DNA of 59,870 nucleotides, taken from contig DBZL01000079.1 of assembly GCA_002311745.1 (NCBI GenBank), positions 1 to 59,870 of the forward strand. The letters run 5' to 3'. Origin of the DNA: Phycisphaerales bacterium UBA1161 (lineage in GTDB: Bacteria > Planctomycetota > Phycisphaerae > Tepidisphaerales > Tepidisphaeraceae). Made by a program: the position numbers and the translations under genes. Within the stretch, counting starts at the first letter, position 1. Every line of letters begins with the position of its first letter. Below, one piece after another: positions 51,415-59,870 of the stretch. Below the pieces are notes generated by a model, which searched no databases, was not told where the DNA came from, and worked only from the letters and a program-made list of their open reading frames with translations.

Positions 51415-54051
51415 ATGCCTGCACGCCTGGCGTTCATCTTGGGCTGCGCGCTGGCCGCGGCCGCCGCCGCGGCGCCGCCCGACGTCAGCCGCGTCCTCAA
51501 GTCCATCGACTTCGAGGAACGACGCCTGGGAAACCACGAAGAACTCCCCATGCACTGGGTCAAGCTCGAAGGCCCGGGGCTGCCGCATTACGTCAATGGC
51601 TTCCTCAGCGACGATCGCTCCCGCTCGCCAACCCACAGCTTCCGATTCGATCTGAACGGTGGATCGTTGATCTACCGCTACGACCCGCATGAGCTGCCCG
51701 TGCAGAACGGCGCCCACTACCGCGTCGAGGTCTACGTCCAGACCACCGTCCTTCCGCACGCCCGGGCGCGCATGACGGCGTATTTCACCGACCTGGACGG
51801 CCATCCCCTCCCCGACACCACCGTTCATTCCGAACTCTACGCCGCCGCACGCGACGGCGAGGATTGGCACAAGCTCTCCATCGAGCTGACCGCCGACGAC
51901 AAGCGCGCGGCCTTCCTGACCGTCGAACTGGAACTATTGCAGTCCAGCCTTTACGCCCCCAACATCCTGGGCGAACGCACCCTTTTCCCGCAGGACATCT
52001 ACGGCACGGCTTGGTTCGACGATCTGACCATCTCGCAAGTCCCCCGGGTGCTGCTGTCCACCGGCCGGCCGGGAAACATCTTCCGCTTGAGCGATCCCCT
52101 GCGCCTCAGCGTCGCGGTCAACGACCGCTTCACCGACGACTTGGCCGCTCAACTGGTCATCCACGATGCCGCCGGCGCGATGGTCTACCAGCAGAGCGGC
52201 GCCCTGGACATGGCGGCGGCGGGCGACCAAGGCGCCGCCGCCAAGCAAGCGTCGATCGTGCTGCCGCCGCTGCGCCCCGGCTGGTACGACGCCGCCCTGG
52301 TCATGACCTGTCACGGCCAATTCGTCGGCCAACAAGACCTTCACCTGATCCGCCTGCCCGATGACCAGTCCCCGCCACGGCCCGATCCACGCTTCGGACT
52401 CATCGCCACGGAATTGCCCTTCGACGGCTGGTCGCAGCTTCCCGAGCTCTTGCCTTTGCTGGCGGCGGGGCGAGTCAAGCTCGCCGTCTGGAACCAGGAC
52501 GGCGATATCCAGCAGGTCGATGCCATCGCTTTCGATGCCCTGCTCCAACGCCTGGAAGAACTGGGCATCACGCCCACCGCGTGTCTGACCGGCCTGCCCC
52601 CTTCGGTGTCGGCGAAGATCGGCGGCGGACAGTGGACCCAGCTCCTCAAGGTCTCACCCGAACTATGGCGGCAGGACTTGGCCTACCTGGTTTCCCGCCA
52701 CGCCGCTCACCTGGACCGCTGGCAGATCGGCGCCGACCGCGACGCCGCCATGTTCCTGGAAAAACCGCAGATGCGCCAGGTCTACGACCTGCTGTACAAG
52801 GAATTCGCCGCCCTGGTGGAGAAGCCGGACCTGGCCATGCCCTGGCCCGCCTGGTACGACCTGTCCGGCCGGCTTCCCGCCACCGTCGCCCTCTCCGTTC
52901 CTCCCGAGGTGCTTCCCTCGCAGTTGCCCCTCTACATGCAGGAAATCCGCGGATACCAAGGGCACAACCTTTCCCTGACTCTGCAACTGCTCGACGACCG
53001 CTACGGCCGGGAAGAGCAAATCCGCGACCTGGCCCAGCGCCTGACCTACGCCCTGGCCGGGGGGGCTAGCCGCATCGATCTTCCCCTGCCCTTCACCCTC
53101 CGCCGCGACGACCAGCAGGTTTGCGATGAACCCTGGGAACTGGCCCTGGTCATCCGCACCCTGGTCACTCAGTTTGCCGGCGCCAACTTCCGCGGCAAAG
53201 TCCCCATCGCCAGCAACGTCGAAGCCTTTCTCTTCGACCGCGACGGCCAGGGCATCATGGTCCTCTGGAGCCGCGGCGGACAAACCGCCTCCAAAGACTT
53301 GGCCCTCAACCTCGGCGAGCATCCCCGCCGCGTCGATCTATGGGGCAACGTCACCCCGCTGCTCCAAGCCGAAGGCAAAACCGACACGGTCAAGCTCACC
53401 ATCGGCCCCATGCCCTTCTTCCTGATCGACATCGATCCCGTCACCGCCCAAATGCGCGCCAGCGTCCGCTTCGATCAGCCGTTGCTGGAATCCAGCTTTG
53501 AGCCGCACACACGCACCATCCACTTCGTCAATCCCGCGAAGGAAACCATCAGCGGCTCCCTGAAATTGATCCCCCCCGAAGGCTGGACCCTCACCCCCTC
53601 GGTGTTTTCCTTCAGCCTGAACCCCGGCGAGGTCTTCGACCGCCAGATCAGCATCGAGTTCCCCTACAACAGTTTCGCCGGCCCCAAGACGGTCCTGGCC
53701 AATTTCAAGATTCAGGCCCGCCGCGAAATCGCTTTCAACGTTCCCATCCTCCTGAGCCTGGGCCTGGGCGACGTGGGCATGCAAACCCTGGCCCTGCACG
53801 ACAAAAACGACTTGATCGTTCAGCAGATGATCAGCAACTACGGCAACAAGCCCATCGACTACACCGCCTTCGCCGTCTACCCCGGCCAACCGCGTCAGGA
53901 GCGGTTGGTGACCCACCTGGGCCCTGGCCGCACCACGATCAAGCTGTACCGTTTCAGCAACGTGCAGATCATTCCCAACGCCAAAGTCCGCAGCGGCCTT
54001 CGTGAAGTCGAAGGCACACGGATTCTCAACGATGAAGTCCCCGTGCAGTGA
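51415..54051 (+). CDS. large exported multidomain protein of unknown function
   Basis: The 878-residue protein has a signal peptide (MPARLAFILGCALAAAAAAA). The first 200 residues look like a carbohydrate-binding beta-sandwich (FRFDLNGGSLIYRYDP, WFDDLTISQVPR). The middle (residues 330-620) has TIM-barrel-like spacing (FGLIATELPFDGWSQLPELLPLL, DRWQIGADRD, ASRIDLPLPF), as in glycoside hydrolases. The C-terminal part is beta-rich and immunoglobulin-like (ESSFEPHTRTIHFVNPAKETI, PEGWTLTPSVFSFSLNPGE). Catalytic acids could not be assigned, so a hydrolase call is not made. It may act outside the cell on glycans, given the preceding GT-C gene. Confidence 0.68.
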   Translation: MPARLAFILGCALAAAAAAAPPDVSRVLKSIDFEERRLGNHEELPMHWVKLEGPGLPHYVNGFLSDDRSRSPTHSFRFDLNGGSLIYRYDPHELPVQNGAHYRVEVYVQTTVLPHARARMTAYFTDLDGHPLPDTTVHSELYAAARDGEDWHKLSIELTADDKRAAFLTVELELLQSSLYAPNILGERTLFPQDIYGTAWFDDLTISQVPRVLLSTGRPGNIFRLSDPLRLSVAVNDRFTDDLAAQLVIHDAAGAMVYQQSGALDMAAAGDQGAAAKQASIVLPPLRPGWYDAALVMTCHGQFVGQQDLHLIRLPDDQSPPRPDPRFGLIATELPFDGWSQLPELLPLLAAGRVKLAVWNQDGDIQQVDAIAFDALLQRLEELGITPTACLTGLPPSVSAKIGGGQWTQLLKVSPELWRQDLAYLVSRHAAHLDRWQIGADRDAAMFLEKPQMRQVYDLLYKEFAALVEKPDLAMPWPAWYDLSGRLPATVALSVPPEVLPSQLPLYMQEIRGYQGHNLSLTLQLLDDRYGREEQIRDLAQRLTYALAGGASRIDLPLPFTLRRDDQQVCDEPWELALVIRTLVTQFAGANFRGKVPIASNVEAFLFDRDGQGIMVLWSRGGQTASKDLALNLGEHPRRVDLWGNVTPLLQAEGKTDTVKLTIGPMPFFLIDIDPVTAQMRASVRFDQPLLESSFEPHTRTIHFVNPAKETISGSLKLIPPEGWTLTPSVFSFSLNPGEVFDRQISIEFPYNSFAGPKTVLANFKIQARREIAFNVPILLSLGLGDVGMQTLALHDKNDLIVQQMISNYGNKPIDYTAFAVYPGQPRQERLVTHLGPGRTTIKLYRFSNVQIIPNAKVRSGLREVEGTRILNDEVPVQ

Positions 54052-54818
54052 ACTGCGACGCGGTCGGGCTTTCACTGGTGCAACAAGGGATTGATGCACC
54101 GCCCCCCAAATTGATGACCTTCGTTCTAGCCGCTCAGGCAACTGAATTTCGAAGCGGCGATTAATTGCGGATCACAAAGGCGTTACAGGTGAACTGCGCG
54201 CAGGCTCGCACTAGACTAGCGCGCAAGGAATGAATCGCAACGTTGCCCCGGACGTGCAGTTGCGCTCCTATTTGCACGCAATTTCCAAAAAACTTTTCCC
54301 CCATGTCTGCAAACAGACTTGGATTGGGCTCGCACGGCTGCGCGTAACCATATTGAGGAAAATAGATTGCGCGCCAAGGCGAACGGCGGAAGGGGGCCGA
54401 AAAATACATAAGCCGTTGGCTGGATTTTGGTTATGAAAAAAATGGAAGAGAACCTTCACCCGCGTGAGGACCATAGGGGGTTGTGTTTTTGACCTCGATT
54501 TTTGAGGCTGTTTAAGGTGATGAATGTTGGGCGCTTGGGCTGCCCAGAGGCGATCGAAAATCGGCGCGCCGAGGCCCGAAAAATCATGAATTTTGGGTCT
54601 GGCTCATGGATCGTCCAAATTGATTGGCGCGAGAAAAACTTTCACTACCACGCCGCCTCCGGCGGCACCCCCGAATCGGAATTTCGGCTCCACGCCGACC
54701 TTCAACCGTCCAAAACAGGCCCGCTTGAGCGACGACGGGGGAATAACTGCGTTCCTGCATATCCCTTTTCAAAACGGTTGACTTTCGTCTCGGCCGGCTT
54801 GAACTTCCGTGGGAAAGA
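54052..54818. other. 767-base stretch without a convincing gene
   Basis: Frames of 60-106 codons occur on both strands, but none has a ribosome site plus recognisable protein. Composition is lower in GC than the flanking genes. At 54778-54789 it contains TTGACTTTCGTC, repeated at 59036-59047 with similar flanks (AAACG before, GCCG after). This is probably an intergenic or decayed accessory segment bordering the AlbA_2/HEPN genes. Confidence 0.6.
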
Positions 54819-55859
54819 CTAAAGCGTACTGGCCCCGTCAGTTCCTTCACCCTCGCTGCCTTCGACTGCTATGGGCGTTCCGAGCTTCGGATCGCCGTTG
54901 ACATAGTCCTGGTAAGTGAAACGAACGTGCGCCGCCTGCGGCTCGTGGTCGCTGGCGTACATGTAAACGGCGAATTCCGTATCTTTTCCCCATCGCGAGT
55001 TCGAACTCCACTTCTCGTCAGCAGTGAGTACATCGCGGGAAGTTCCGGGATGAACAGGGCGGTCGCAATAGATGGTAAATCCGGTTTCCGATTTCAAGTC
55101 GCCTTTCGAGCATCCTGGACCGGGTGCGTGGGATTGCAGAGCCGCTCGCGTTTGCACTGAGACATTTAAATCCCGCGCGGTCGCCGTGCCCGTGTTGTAA
55201 ATGCGGAATATCCACCTACGAATTTCAACCCCGGCACTTTGGGATCCCTGGTCAACGAATCGCACCTGAACTCGCAAATAGGGCTTTGATCGCGGGTGAA
55301 ACATGGCTCTTAGTAATGAGACTGCTGCGACTACGAAATCATCACCAGCGCGAATGTAATACGGCTTGTTTTTCACGTATTCGGCTCTATGCGGCTTGAA
55401 ATTGCTTTCGGGCACGAGGCAGACGACGAACCCACCACCAGCTGGATCGTTGATTGGCTCTATCAGAACGCCGCCCACAGGTGGGTCGGTAGCCATGTGG
55501 TGCAGCGCCATCAATTGCGACTTGAAGGCGTCGGGATTGGGTACAAACCGCAAGTCAGATGCGGCATCTACTTTCTTGTTGGGGTCGGCGGGGGAGGGTG
55601 TGGCGCGCGCATCAATGCCCCATATCAGGACACCACCGCCAGTGTTTGCAAAGCCCGTTAGCGCGGTGCTCCACAACTCTTTGATTTTTTCGTCTTTGAG
55701 CGGGACGAGTGCAGTTGGTGGACCACCCAACCCCGCTTTAAAGTCCAGCCATTCTTCTTCGAAGGTGGGCGGCACCGCTCCAACCATCGCCCGCAAATAC
55801 GCGGCTTTGTCGGGAGCCGACATGATCTGCTCGAAAAGATATTGAGCGTTAGAGGCCAT
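54819..55859 (-). CDS. AlbA_2 / Schlafen-type DNA-binding domain protein
   Basis: The 346-residue protein has the AlbA_2 hallmark: an acidic/lysine strand EEWLDFK (35-41), then GFANTGGGVLIWGID (69-83), where the FANTxGG loop is characteristic, and PYYIRAGDD (166-174) as the family end. These domains are found in Schlafen-like proteins, transcription regulators and defence genes, and bind or cleave nucleic acid. The C-terminal 150 residues form a separate beta-rich domain (YLRVQVRF, RIYNTGTATARDLNV). It is adjacent to a HEPN protein on the same strand. The codon use is less GC-biased than the housekeeping genes, consistent with transfer. A precise activity cannot be assigned. Confidence 0.82.
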   Translation of the reverse strand: MASNAQYLFEQIMSAPDKAAYLRAMVGAVPPTFEEEWLDFKAGLGGPPTALVPLKDEKIKELWSTALTGFANTGGGVLIWGIDARATPSPADPNKKVDAASDLRFVPNPDAFKSQLMALHHMATDPPVGGVLIEPINDPAGGGFVVCLVPESNFKPHRAEYVKNKPYYIRAGDDFVVAAVSLLRAMFHPRSKPYLRVQVRFVDQGSQSAGVEIRRWIFRIYNTGTATARDLNVSVQTRAALQSHAPGPGCSKGDLKSETGFTIYCDRPVHPGTSRDVLTADEKWSSNSRWGKDTEFAVYMYASDHEPQAAHVRFTYQDYVNGDPKLGTPIAVEGSEGEGTDGASTL

Positions 55860-56037
55860 GTACACCGCCTTTGCCAAAAATCAGCACGATCGAAACCCAA
55901 AACTGGGGACCCGTCCAATTACGCGCGATTCGCCTTCTTGGCCGCGCGGCCGCAGCGCGCCCAATTGGATCCACGATTTCATTTTAGCCGTCCAGGTCTT
56001 CGACCCCAGGGCAACGTATTGGCCCCGCCTTTTGTTT

Positions 56038-57009
56038 TCAGACCTTTTGTAGGTCCGTCACGAGTTCTGGTTCCCTCATCGCGTGCCGAATTAATGATTT
56101 CAGGGCCTGCGTAAGGAACTGCTCAACCCGTCCGCGGTTCACGAGTATCCGCAACTCGGCCAATGCGAAATTCGCATCGTCGCCGTGCGCTATCGTGCTT
56201 CGATAGCTATACAGCGCCTGCCAAATTTCCTGAGGCGTGGGGTTTCGGAAAACGCTATAGTCTAATTTCATTGCCATCCGCTTCTCTAACAGCGGAATCT
56301 TGGACGCGATTTGGTGTCTAAGTGAATCGTAACGCCCGTGCGGATCGTGAGTGAGTAGGGATTCGATGATGGCAAATAATCCCAGCGGATAGAGGTCACT
56401 TCCGGCGACACCTCGCAGATGCAAGAACTTCTCCGACGCTCGCGTAATCCGAGGAAATTGACCCGCGATATCCTGCAGGGATTTGAACCCCTCTCTGATC
56501 TCATTCACGGCAGCATCGTCCAGAATATCCTCGAACCTAGTAAATGTTTCCCACCCGAGCAGGCTAGCCACGGGGTAGCCGTGAAAGCCCTGGCTTTTGG
56601 GGTAAAGGGTTACCGCAAACCGAAGCTCAACTTTGCTGAGCCGGCCTGCCTGATCCAGGATGTGTTGGAAATAGTCAGGAATCCGCTGGCCCGAAGAGGT
56701 AACTGTCGCCTCTTGCGGGGGTTCAACAACGTAATACCTCCATTTATCGGGGCTTAGTTCCTCCGACCGCAATCCCCCGCCAGGCTGCGCTGCATCCATC
56801 GGGACCATGCGTTCTTCGTACAGCTGACGACAATTCCCAATAGCGCCACCGAAGAAAGATAGCGAATCGCGAATTCTCGCGATCTCAGCCATCGTCGCAC
56901 GCCGAAAGATGTGGCCGGGTGCCAAGTCGACGGGTATTGTGCAGCGAACGTCAAGTCGATTCGCCACAAACCAAATTCTCTTGTCAATTTCTGTTGGCTC
57001 CGCCGTCAT
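56038..57009 (-). CDS. Apea-like HEPN domain protein
   Basis: The 323-residue protein ends with a helical domain containing YSYRSTIAHGDD, in which R270-x4-H275 is the RNase motif of HEPN domains, preceded by LFAIIESLLTHDPHG. This form matches the Apea-like HEPN group. The N-terminal 180 residues are not recognised and include LDVRCTIPVDLAPGHIFRRAT. HEPN proteins are usually RNases in toxin, abortive-infection or CRISPR-linked systems. Here the neighbour is an AlbA_2 protein 178 bases downstream on the same strand. The ATG has GAGGT upstream. AT-richer composition suggests horizontal transfer. Nuclease activity is inferred, not shown. Confidence 0.75.
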   Translation of the reverse strand: MTAEPTEIDKRIWFVANRLDVRCTIPVDLAPGHIFRRATMAEIARIRDSLSFFGGAIGNCRQLYEERMVPMDAAQPGGGLRSEELSPDKWRYYVVEPPQEATVTSSGQRIPDYFQHILDQAGRLSKVELRFAVTLYPKSQGFHGYPVASLLGWETFTRFEDILDDAAVNEIREGFKSLQDIAGQFPRITRASEKFLHLRGVAGSDLYPLGLFAIIESLLTHDPHGRYDSLRHQIASKIPLLEKRMAMKLDYSVFRNPTPQEIWQALYSYRSTIAHGDDANFALAELRILVNRGRVEQFLTQALKSLIRHAMREPELVTDLQKV

Positions 57010-57326
57010 GGGACCTCAACCACGCTGAGAACCTGTCACTCCTGCTATTTCGACAGCTGCCCGAGTTGGGCGGCAATTTGTTGCCTTCGCGTTTAGCCAC
57101 GCTGGTCCATGGCCAGACCCGTGCTGATTTTATCAGTTTCGTCCGCAATACGTTATGTTCGGGCTATCGACATGTCGGCGGAAAGTGCTCGTCCTGCTGA
57201 AGGGGGAAAATCTTGCGACCGCCTCACAGCACTTCCGTCGCTCGCGGATAGCTGGGAAGGGGGGGAAGCGCCCCTTATTGCTGGGGCGGAACGAGGCGGT
57301 CTGACGCGAGGCGAATAAGGGCTCGC
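57010..57326. other. 317-base intergenic region with one hairpin
   Basis: No gene is supported. It holds a 6-base stem CGCCCC/GGGGCG (57269-57288) with an 8-base loop, 39 bases after the stop of the minus-strand GT-C gene, a possible weak terminator without a U run. Confidence 0.55.
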
Positions 57327-58865
57327 TCATTGCGGGCGGGTCACCTTGTACACCGTTGTTTCCCCCACTTGGGCCATGCGCGCCGCCCGTGTTTCGATCA
57401 GCGCGCTAGCACGGCGGTTATCCCCCATCTGCACGATGTAGCCGTAGTCGCGATCTATTTGCCGCCAATCCAACGGCGTAAAAATCTTCGTGCCCCAATC
57501 GAGGTCCGGCGCGTACAACAGCGGGGCATTCAAACGAAAATGCCAATAAAAGGTCGCTTCCGGCCAATTCAACAGCCGTGGCACGCGGCCATGGCCGTCG
57601 ATCATGTACCAGAGCGCAAAGTGCTGGTACGGCAGCAGCCGGCCATAAAGCAAGTGATCGCTCACCAGCGGCAAAACGTTCTGGCCCGGTGGGATCTGCC
57701 GCAGAGCCGTCTGGCAGTCGACGAGTTTGCCGTCAATTTGCCTCGCCGTGTGATAAACGATTCCCAGATTGACCAGGCAAAATACCGCCAAGGCAATGAG
57801 TACGCCGTGATCGCCTCGCGGCAGTTCCTCTGCGCTGTCTGCGCCGATGCAGAAAACCAGAAGGAATGCCGGCAACAGGAAGCGATCATCAAGGTAATAG
57901 GTTCCCAGCGCCCCCGTGGGAGTGCACAGGTACGCTCCCAGACACCACAACGCGCCCAGCGCGATCGCATCACATTGCAGTTGCCGGCGATGGATCACCA
58001 AAAACGCGCCCAGGCACATCACATAGAAGGCAATCAACACGGCCGCAGGTATGGATGTCGACCAGTAAAACGGCGCGGCCATGTGCAGTATCTTTCCGAG
58101 CACAGATCGAAACTCCACGGGTCCCGAGGCGACGGAGCTCATCTGTGGCTCCCCCAATCGAATGGCCACCAGACACCCGACCAGCGGCACCGCGACGGCG
58201 ACAGCCCCCAAGGCGCGACGGACCTCCGTGCGCCTTTTCTCCGCGGATGTCGCTCTGCGTGCCCGTAGGGCTGCCAAAGTCGCATCCGACACCATGATCG
58301 CCAGCGCGCACAGGGCGGCGCTGCGATGAAACAGCACCAGCACGGCGCCCAAGACCGCCGCCGCGACGGCCAGGCCCCGCGACAGCTTGCGCATGGCTTG
58401 CCAGTAGAGCGCCAGCCAAACAAACAGCATCCCCAAGCCAACCTCGTACGGGAAAAACCCAGTCATGAAAAACCAGTTCAAATTGAGCAGAAGCCCGACC
58501 ATGGCCCATCCGCGCCGCTCCGGCGCGCAGGTCGCCAGAAACACGTACAGGCCCAGCGGCGGCGCCACCAGGGAAAACAGCATCAACGCACGCTCGGCAA
58601 CCGTGATCGACAGGTAACGAGCGATCCCCGCTCCCACGAAATCGAGCAGTATGTTTTGCGTCGGGAAGAACGACACATCCACGTAGGGCGGGGCCGTGCC
58701 CGACCAGAACCGCTCGATCAGCGCCGTGCGCGCCAGGTGATTGGTCGCGTCGCAATACGGAAAGTATCGCAGGGACAAGGCCGCGGCTGCTTCCAGGATG
58801 AGCACCGCCCAAAAAAGCGTGTCAGCCCACCCCCATGAAGCTCTGAGGCTTCGTTTCATCCGCAT
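57327..58865 (-). CDS. membrane protein, GT-C glycosyltransferase-like
   Basis: The 512-residue protein has about ten membrane helices and an early outside segment with acidic residues (YFPYCDATNHLARTALIERF), the place where GT-C enzymes carry their catalytic acids. The C-terminal 120 residues are soluble (LVSDHLLYGRLLPYQHFALWY). High GC and codon use resemble the core genes, unlike the neighbouring AlbA_2/HEPN pair. Start could be either ATG at 58865 or 58859; AAAGG lies just before. Substrate unknown. Confidence 0.68.
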   Translation of the reverse strand: MRMKRSLRASWGWADTLFWAVLILEAAAALSLRYFPYCDATNHLARTALIERFWSGTAPPYVDVSFFPTQNILLDFVGAGIARYLSITVAERALMLFSLVAPPLGLYVFLATCAPERRGWAMVGLLLNLNWFFMTGFFPYEVGLGMLFVWLALYWQAMRKLSRGLAVAAAVLGAVLVLFHRSAALCALAIMVSDATLAALRARRATSAEKRRTEVRRALGAVAVAVPLVGCLVAIRLGEPQMSSVASGPVEFRSVLGKILHMAAPFYWSTSIPAAVLIAFYVMCLGAFLVIHRRQLQCDAIALGALWCLGAYLCTPTGALGTYYLDDRFLLPAFLLVFCIGADSAEELPRGDHGVLIALAVFCLVNLGIVYHTARQIDGKLVDCQTALRQIPPGQNVLPLVSDHLLYGRLLPYQHFALWYMIDGHGRVPRLLNWPEATFYWHFRLNAPLLYAPDLDWGTKIFTPLDWRQIDRDYGYIVQMGDNRRASALIETRAARMAQVGETTVYKVTRPQ

Positions 58866-59126
58866 CCTTTAGTTCGACTCTTGCCGTTTTGCGTGCCTCA
58901 CCCGGCACGGCTCAAGTGGGTCCAGCAATGTGGGCCGTAAACGGCGGGGAAGTTTATGGCAACACTTCACCCGTTGGCAAATCTGCATGAGGCGTTCAGC
59001 CGCCGCAATAGGGGGGCGGTATCTCCCCCAAACGCTTGACTTTCGTCACAGCCGCTTCGATTTTCCCGTTTTCCGGAGCTGTCCGGGACTGGACTGGCCG
59101 GAATTTGGTAGTAAGATAATCAGGCG

Positions 59127-59399
59127 GTGGAATTTGTCTGGAACAGCAGGAACGTCGCCCATATTGCCAAGCATGGCATACGTCCACACGAGGCCCAATA
59201 CGTTGTGGAGAATTCTCGGCCGCCTTTTCCGCAAATGATCGGCCAGGACAAGCGGCTGGTCGTTGGCACCCTGCCGGACGGTCGCTACCTGCAGGTCATT
59301 TATGTTCCGTCCAGATCGGTTCCGGGCGCAGTGTATGTCATGCATAGCCGCTCGCTGACCGACGCCGAGAAGCGAAGGTTTCGCCGGAGAATGCGATGA
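59127..59399 (+). CDS. BrnT-like toxin
   Basis: The 90-residue protein has the short RelE-like layout of BrnT toxins: a start VEFVWNSRNVAHIAKHGIRPHEA, in which W-N and KHG-I match the family (W-D/N-x-x-K ... KHG-V), a middle LVVGTLPDGRYLQVIYV, and an end SRSLTDAEKRRFRRRM. It probably cleaves RNA. The start is GTG, 6 bases after a GATAAT box (59115-59120). The next gene overlaps its stop by 4 bases. Confidence 0.75.
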   Translation: MEFVWNSRNVAHIAKHGIRPHEAQYVVENSRPPFPQMIGQDKRLVVGTLPDGRYLQVIYVPSRSVPGAVYVMHSRSLTDAEKRRFRRRMR

Positions 59400-59704
59400 A
59401 AAGGAGAACGAAACATCCGGAAGACATGAGCGCGGCGGAATTGACCGAAGCGACCAAGCAGTTCGACGAGCCGTTTATATTTGAAAAATCGCGCCCGATG
59501 ACGGCGGCCCAGCGCGCCCAGGAACGCAAGCTGCGCCGCGGCCGCGGCCGCCCCAAAGTCGGCAAGGGAGCTAAAAAGATCAGCATTTCGCTGGAAGGAA
59601 ATCTGCTCCAACGAGCCGACGCTTTGGCCACAAAAAAAGGCGTAAACCGCTCGCAACTCATCGCTGATTTTGTCGCGGCGGGCCTTAGACGCAAGGCGGT
59701 CTGA
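59396..59704 (+). CDS. ribbon-helix-helix antitoxin
   Basis: The 102-residue protein has a disordered, basic N-terminal part that should bind the toxin, then KKISISLEGNLLQRADALATKKGVNRSQLIADFVAAGL, a ribbon-helix-helix DNA-binding domain. It overlaps the BrnT-like gene by ATGA, the standard toxin-then-antitoxin order for BrnT pairs. It should neutralise the toxin and repress the operon. The RHH part is closer to CopG-like proteins than to typical BrnA. Confidence 0.78.
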   Translation: MKRRTKHPEDMSAAELTEATKQFDEPFIFEKSRPMTAAQRAQERKLRRGRGRPKVGKGAKKISISLEGNLLQRADALATKKGVNRSQLIADFVAAGLRRKAV

Positions 59705-59706
59705 CC

Positions 59707-59777
59707 CCCGAAAATGTACTTACGCCCGAAAATGTACTTATCCCCTTTCTTCCGTCCTTATCCCCTTTCTTCCGTCC
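59707..59777. repeat. two tandem direct repeats after the toxin-antitoxin pair
   Basis: CCCGAAAATGTACTTA occurs at 59707-59722 and 59725-59740. The 20-base TTATCCCCTTTCTTCCGTCC occurs at 59738-59757 and again at 59758-59777 without a gap. Both pairs are perfect. They begin just past the antitoxin stop. Confidence 0.9.
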
Positions 59778-59810
59778 GCGGTTTAAATTCTCTTTAAGAG
59801 AAAACCGCGG
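59776..59810. repeat. composite inverted repeat (hairpin)
   Basis: An outer stem CCGCGGTTT (59776-59784) pairs with AAACCGCGG (59802-59810), and an inner TTCTCTT/AAGAGAA (59788-59802) lies between. It is followed by GATGACGCGGATGACACGGAT, a partly repeated 9-10-base motif. It may mark the edge of a mobile or extragenic repeated element. Confidence 0.85.
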
Positions 59811-59870
59811 ATGACGCGGATGACACGGATAAATAACAACTGAGTGTCTGAGCTTCCCCACGAATGGTGG

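Noticed and set aside
54502..54822. 106-codon plus-strand frame
   Set aside because: No ribosome site, no family resemblance, odd composition; treated as non-coding.
57133..57330. 65-codon minus-strand frame
   Set aside because: Low-complexity sequence with no ribosome site, overlapping the end of the GT-C gene.
59707..59777. Possible CRISPR array
   Set aside because: Direct repeats without unique spacers of regular length; two copies each only, and no cas genes.

Overview
The window reads as about 60 kb of chromosome from a GC-rich, Gram-negative-type bacterium. The best guess is the phylum Planctomycetota, perhaps class Phycisphaerae. That rests on a type II-pilin-like protein with the N-terminal motif GFTLIE and a large hydrophilic body, a TPR-GT9 fusion, a small Arg-rich protein with the motif DRRxGxxRR, several GT-C membrane proteins, a eukaryote-like Ser/Thr kinase, an ECF sigma factor, an AsmA-type envelope protein, and heptameric short tandem repeats between genes. 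There is no rRNA, tRNA, prophage or CRISPR array in the window, so the placement is inference.

Left end (1-2.6 kb): an AT-richer gene for an HD-domain/P-loop NTPase lies beside a stub of hisF, which suggests an insertion or replacement junction. 2.6-9.3 kb: a minus-strand group (Ppx/GppA-HD phosphatase and two tandem dTMP-kinase-like proteins), hisC-hisB on the plus strand with a clear terminator, a 66-residue small gene, and a phosphoglucosamine/phosphomannomutase. 9.3-18.6 kb: cysE, an unknown membrane protein, lipoproteins, an HU-like protein, bioF, an ECF sigma factor with a small partner gene, rlmN, a PEGA lipoprotein, a pilin-like protein and a small-molecule kinase.

18.6-24.8 kb is a minus-strand cell-surface polysaccharide operon: gmd, GDP-L-fucose synthase, a GDP-mannose 3,5-epimerase-like enzyme, a GT4 glycosyltransferase, a 52-residue lipoprotein and a TPR-GT9 transferase. 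It is divergent from a 1079-residue AsmA-like envelope protein. 28.1-34.0 kb: a Ser/Thr kinase and a partial ATP-synthase operon (two small AtpZ/AtpI-like membrane proteins, then a, c, b, delta, alpha). The operon stops after alpha; gamma, beta and epsilon are not in the window.

34.1-45.4 kb: a GT-C membrane protein, a membrane-tethered GspE/PilB homologue that has lost its Walker A lysine, a CvpA-type protein, a PDZ-like membrane protein, an MgtC-family protein, an exported serpin with an intact inhibitory hinge, a coiled-coil exported protein, then a strong promoter and a roughly 530-base structured leader before rny (RNase Y). 45.5-54 kb: a sigma-54 activator without a receiver domain, purB, a lipoprotein, the Arg-rich protein, a GT-C protein and an 878-residue exported protein.

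Right end (54-59.9 kb) looks accessory: a 0.77-kb region with no clear gene, an AlbA_2 (Schlafen-type) protein next to an Apea-like HEPN protein, another GT-C protein, a BrnT-like toxin with a ribbon-helix-helix antitoxin, and a terminal cluster of direct and inverted repeats. The items most worth following are the HD-NTPase, the AlbA_2/HEPN pair, the structured rny leader and the inactive-looking GspE/CvpA pair.
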